8,093 nt of DNA, from contig CAKQNH010000180.1 in the NCBI GenBank assembly GCA_934255105.1, positions 1 through 8,093 on the forward strand, in the 5' to 3' direction. A program made the translations under genes and the position numbers. The DNA comes from an uncultured Pirellulaceae bacterium (GTDB lineage: Bacteria > Planctomycetota > Planctomycetia > Pirellulales > Pirellulaceae). This document shows, one piece after another, positions 6,665 through 8,093 of this stretch. Under the pieces are notes generated by a model, which had not been told where the DNA came from, did not search any database, and worked only from the letters and a program-made list of their open reading frames with translations. How positions within the stretch are numbered: position 1 is the first letter of the stretch; each line of letters opens with the position of its first letter.

Positions 6665-6679
6665 CGTAGCGAGCCTACG
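6665..6679. other. small hairpin over the FAH gene stop codon
   Basis: CGTAG-CGAGC-CTACG is a perfect five-base-pair inverted repeat that includes the minus-strand TAG stop (6675-6677). It could protect or end the FAH transcript, but no T-run follows. Confidence 0.35.
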
Positions 6680-7562
6680 GAGACGGCTTGGCGCGGACGA
6701 CGCGGTTTCGCAGCACCCCCACACCTTCGATCTCGACTTCGACCTCGTCTCCGGAGTGCAGCGCCGAGGTCGTGCCGCTGGTCCCAGTGAAGATCAGGTC
6801 TCCCGGAAGCAGTGTGACATAGCGACTGATGAAGCTGACCTGACTGGCTACATCATGAATCATCTGACTGGTACGCTCCTGCTGCACTACTTTGCCGTTG
6901 AGCCGCAGAGTGATCAGCAAGTCATCGTAGTTGATCCCGGTGGCGATGAATGGCCCACACGGCCCAAAGGTATCTGCGCCTTTAGCGCGCCACCACTGAA
7001 CGTCCTTGTGCTCTGCATCGTTCTGCCAAAACCGCTCACTGACATCATTGCCACAGGTGACGCCCAGCACGTAATCGAGCGCATCCTCCTTTGACACTTG
7101 GCGAGCTCGTTTGCCGATTACGATTACCAATTCAGCTTCGTAGTGAACCTCCTCAGTGGCGTCACCGGGCAACACGATCTTGCCCTGATCGCGAAGCAGC
7201 GACGAAGGAGGCTTGAGAAACGGTTGTGGTATCTGAAACTTGGCAGGTATCTCCGTTTGGTTGAGATGGCTCTTGTAATTGCCCGCCAGAGCAAACACTT
7301 GCCGGGCATGCGTAGGAACCAGCAACATGACCTCGGACAACTTGTGAGTCTCGTCAGTCGGCTGCCACTTGCCGAAGATCGAGCCGTCGATTTTGCGAAC
7401 TGTGTCGCCTTCCACGATGCCAAACATGGTTTGGTCACCAACTTTGAAACGTGCAAACTTTACTGGCCCCTGGCTGGCGGGTTCTGCCGCACTACTGGAA
7501 CCAACCACTGGACCTATCAAGACGATTGCGACAAGCAAGCTACTGACAAAGTGAAAACTCAT
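6675..7562 (-). CDS. fumarylacetoacetate hydrolase (FAH) family protein with signal peptide
   Basis: A 295-residue protein. Residues 1-26 are a signal peptide (MSFHFVSSLLVAIVLIGPVV, then GSSSAA), so the product should leave the cytoplasm, which is unusual for this mostly cytoplasmic family. The FAH fold follows: an N-terminal strand domain (about 35-80), then LAGNYKSHL (92-100), HYEAELVIVIGK (140-151) with metal ligands E142 and E144, GNDVSER (171-177) with ligand D173, WWRAKGADTFGPCGPFI (190-206), SQMIHD (232-237) and LLPGDLIFTGTSG (251-263). These match members that cut or decarboxylate acyl-pyruvate-like or 2-keto acids, using Mg or Mn; the substrate here cannot be told. All metal ligands are present, so it should be active. 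The start is firm: AGGAGAG stands about six bases before the ATG. It converges with the chimeric glycosyltransferase frame and is preceded by a structured region with an intrinsic terminator. Confidence 0.92.
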   Translation of the reverse strand: MSFHFVSSLLVAIVLIGPVVGSSSAAEPASQGPVKFARFKVGDQTMFGIVEGDTVRKIDGSIFGKWQPTDETHKLSEVMLLVPTHARQVFALAGNYKSHLNQTEIPAKFQIPQPFLKPPSSLLRDQGKIVLPGDATEEVHYEAELVIVIGKRARQVSKEDALDYVLGVTCGNDVSERFWQNDAEHKDVQWWRAKGADTFGPCGPFIATGINYDDLLITLRLNGKVVQQERTSQMIHDVASQVSFISRYVTLLPGDLIFTGTSGTTSALHSGDEVEVEIEGVGVLRNRVVRAKPSP

Positions 7563-7606
7563 GAAAACTCTCCTAGGATGTTGATCGATTGAGACCAGTT
7601 TAACAG

Positions 7607-7634
7607 AAAAAAAGGCCCTGCTCCTCGAGCGACC
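7607..7634 (-). terminator. intrinsic terminator 45 bases upstream of the FAH gene
   Basis: Read on the minus strand, GGTC GCTC loops over GAG and pairs with GAGC, a two-base AG bulge, and GGCC (eight pairs, one of them G-U). Seven T follow directly (plus 7607-7613). It ends just before the FAH leader. Either it stops a transcript that comes from beyond 7640 on the minus strand, where I see no gene, or it is a conditional terminator within the FAH leader. Confidence 0.45.
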
Positions 7635-7686
7635 CCAGTTCTGGAAACGTTCTTCTCAGAAAACCTGTGGAAGAACAAACCTGGGG
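7633..7686 (-). promoter_or_regulatory. candidate structured leader upstream of the FAH gene
   Basis: Nested inverted repeats: CCCCAG (7633-7638) pairs with CTGGGG (7681-7686), and inside it GTTCTTC (7649-7655) pairs with GAAGAAC (7670-7676). A further perfect hairpin, CTTGA-AGCTC-TCAAG, lies at 7701-7715. The outer arm at 7633-7638 shares bases 7633-7634 with the terminator stem, so the two folds compete. No known riboswitch class is recognised. It may be chance pairing. Confidence 0.3.
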
Positions 7687-7893
7687 AAGATCGGGAAGGT
7701 CTTGAAGCTCTCAAGCATCCTATACGTGGCGGCGATTTGCGGCGGCAGACTGGGCGCTAGCCTGGGCTGCTAAAAGTTTGACGTTGACATGCGATTTCTT
7801 AGTAAGTGATGAGTGCTATTTTTAATCCTCACCTTCGATGCTTTCGCTTCCGTCCGGCTTGCCCGAGCGGGGCGTGCAACTGGTAGCTAACAT
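7687..7893. other. intergenic stretch, no gene seen
   Basis: A GC-rich part (about 7725-7770) is followed by an AT-richer part (7771-7830). A perfect TTGACA stands at 7784-7789 on the plus strand, but no acceptable -10 box follows at 16-18 bases. I see no conserved protein and no recognisable RNA. Confidence 0.5.
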
Positions 7894-8023
7894 TCAAACG
7901 GTTGGGACAACCGTTCTACTTCAAACGGTTGGGACAACTGCTCTAGCTCAAACGGTTGAGACAACTGCTCTACTTCAAACGGTTGGGACAACCGTTCTAC
8001 ATACGGTTGGGATAGCCGTTCTA
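7894..8023. repeat. five-unit tandem array of 27-base hairpin repeats
   Basis: Units start at 7894, 7921, 7948 and 7975 (27 bases each); a shortened, diverged fifth unit occupies 8002-8023. Units 1 and 4 contain a perfect eight-pair hairpin, AACGGTTG-GGA-CAACCGTT. Units 2 and 3 have CAACTGCT as the right arm, which still pairs apart from one mismatch if a G-U pair is allowed; unit 5 also keeps pairing through G-U pairs. Units follow each other directly with no spacers, so this is not a CRISPR array. A plus-strand frame (7838-8077) reads through it as a nine-residue repeat around QTVGTTVL; I treat that as fortuitous. Confidence 0.85.
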
Positions 8024-8093
8024 AAAGTACAATTTCGATCTCCGTTTCGGGCTTGTTCCGGCGGAATCAACGACTAGTCGCTACGTCTTAGCG

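Noticed and set aside
7784..7812. Plus-strand promoter with a perfect TTGACA
   Set aside because: The hexamer 17 bases downstream is TGATGA, a poor -10 box, and no plus-strand gene follows.
7894..8023. CRISPR array
   Set aside because: Repeats abut directly with no spacers, and no cas gene is present.
7838..8077. Plus-strand frame encoding a QTVGTTVL-type nine-residue repeat
   Set aside because: The 27-base unit is explained better by its hairpins; sequence outside the array gives no protein signature.

Overview
The window looks like chromosomal DNA from a planctomycete, most likely of the Pirellulales/Rhodopirellula type. This is inferred from gene content: a DUF1559 pseudopilin-like protein, a secreted SHD1-domain protein with WD40-like blades, a REC plus RsbW-type ATPase regulator, and a fumarylacetoacetate hydrolase (FAH)-family protein with a signal peptide. 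Wide intergenic gaps filled with short hairpin-bearing repeats also fit. No tRNA, rRNA, CRISPR array or intact mobile element was seen.

Layout, left to right. Positions 1-66 may be the 3' end of a plus-strand gene. Positions 63-298 are a repeat array lying between that stop and the stop codon of the next, convergent gene. On the minus strand, 297-1196 encodes the response regulator/ATPase, and 1527-3584 encodes the 685-residue SHD1/WD40-like exported protein; each has a plausible sigma70-type promoter upstream. A 382-base divergent gap with direct repeats follows. Then comes a plus-strand, translationally coupled pair (ATGA overlap): the DUF1559 protein (3967-4992) and a signal-peptide plus C-terminal-anchor protein (4989-5816). 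Next is a chimeric reading frame (5894-6574) joining a GH13 alpha-glucosidase N-terminal stub to the C-terminal domain of a GT4 glycosyltransferase. Convergent to it is the minus-strand FAH-family gene (6675-7562), whose upstream region holds an intrinsic terminator and other inverted repeats. The right end has a five-unit, 27-base hairpin repeat array (7894-8023).

The genes do not form one obvious pathway. The only clear functional unit is the coupled DUF1559/membrane-anchored pair, both predicted to be in or outside the cytoplasmic membrane. The most interesting signals are not genes: a small family of hairpins with an invariant CTCCGC loop and different but complementary stems at three loci, a possible terminator/anti-terminator leader in front of the FAH gene, and the GH13::GT4 fusion, which looks like the scar of a deletion.
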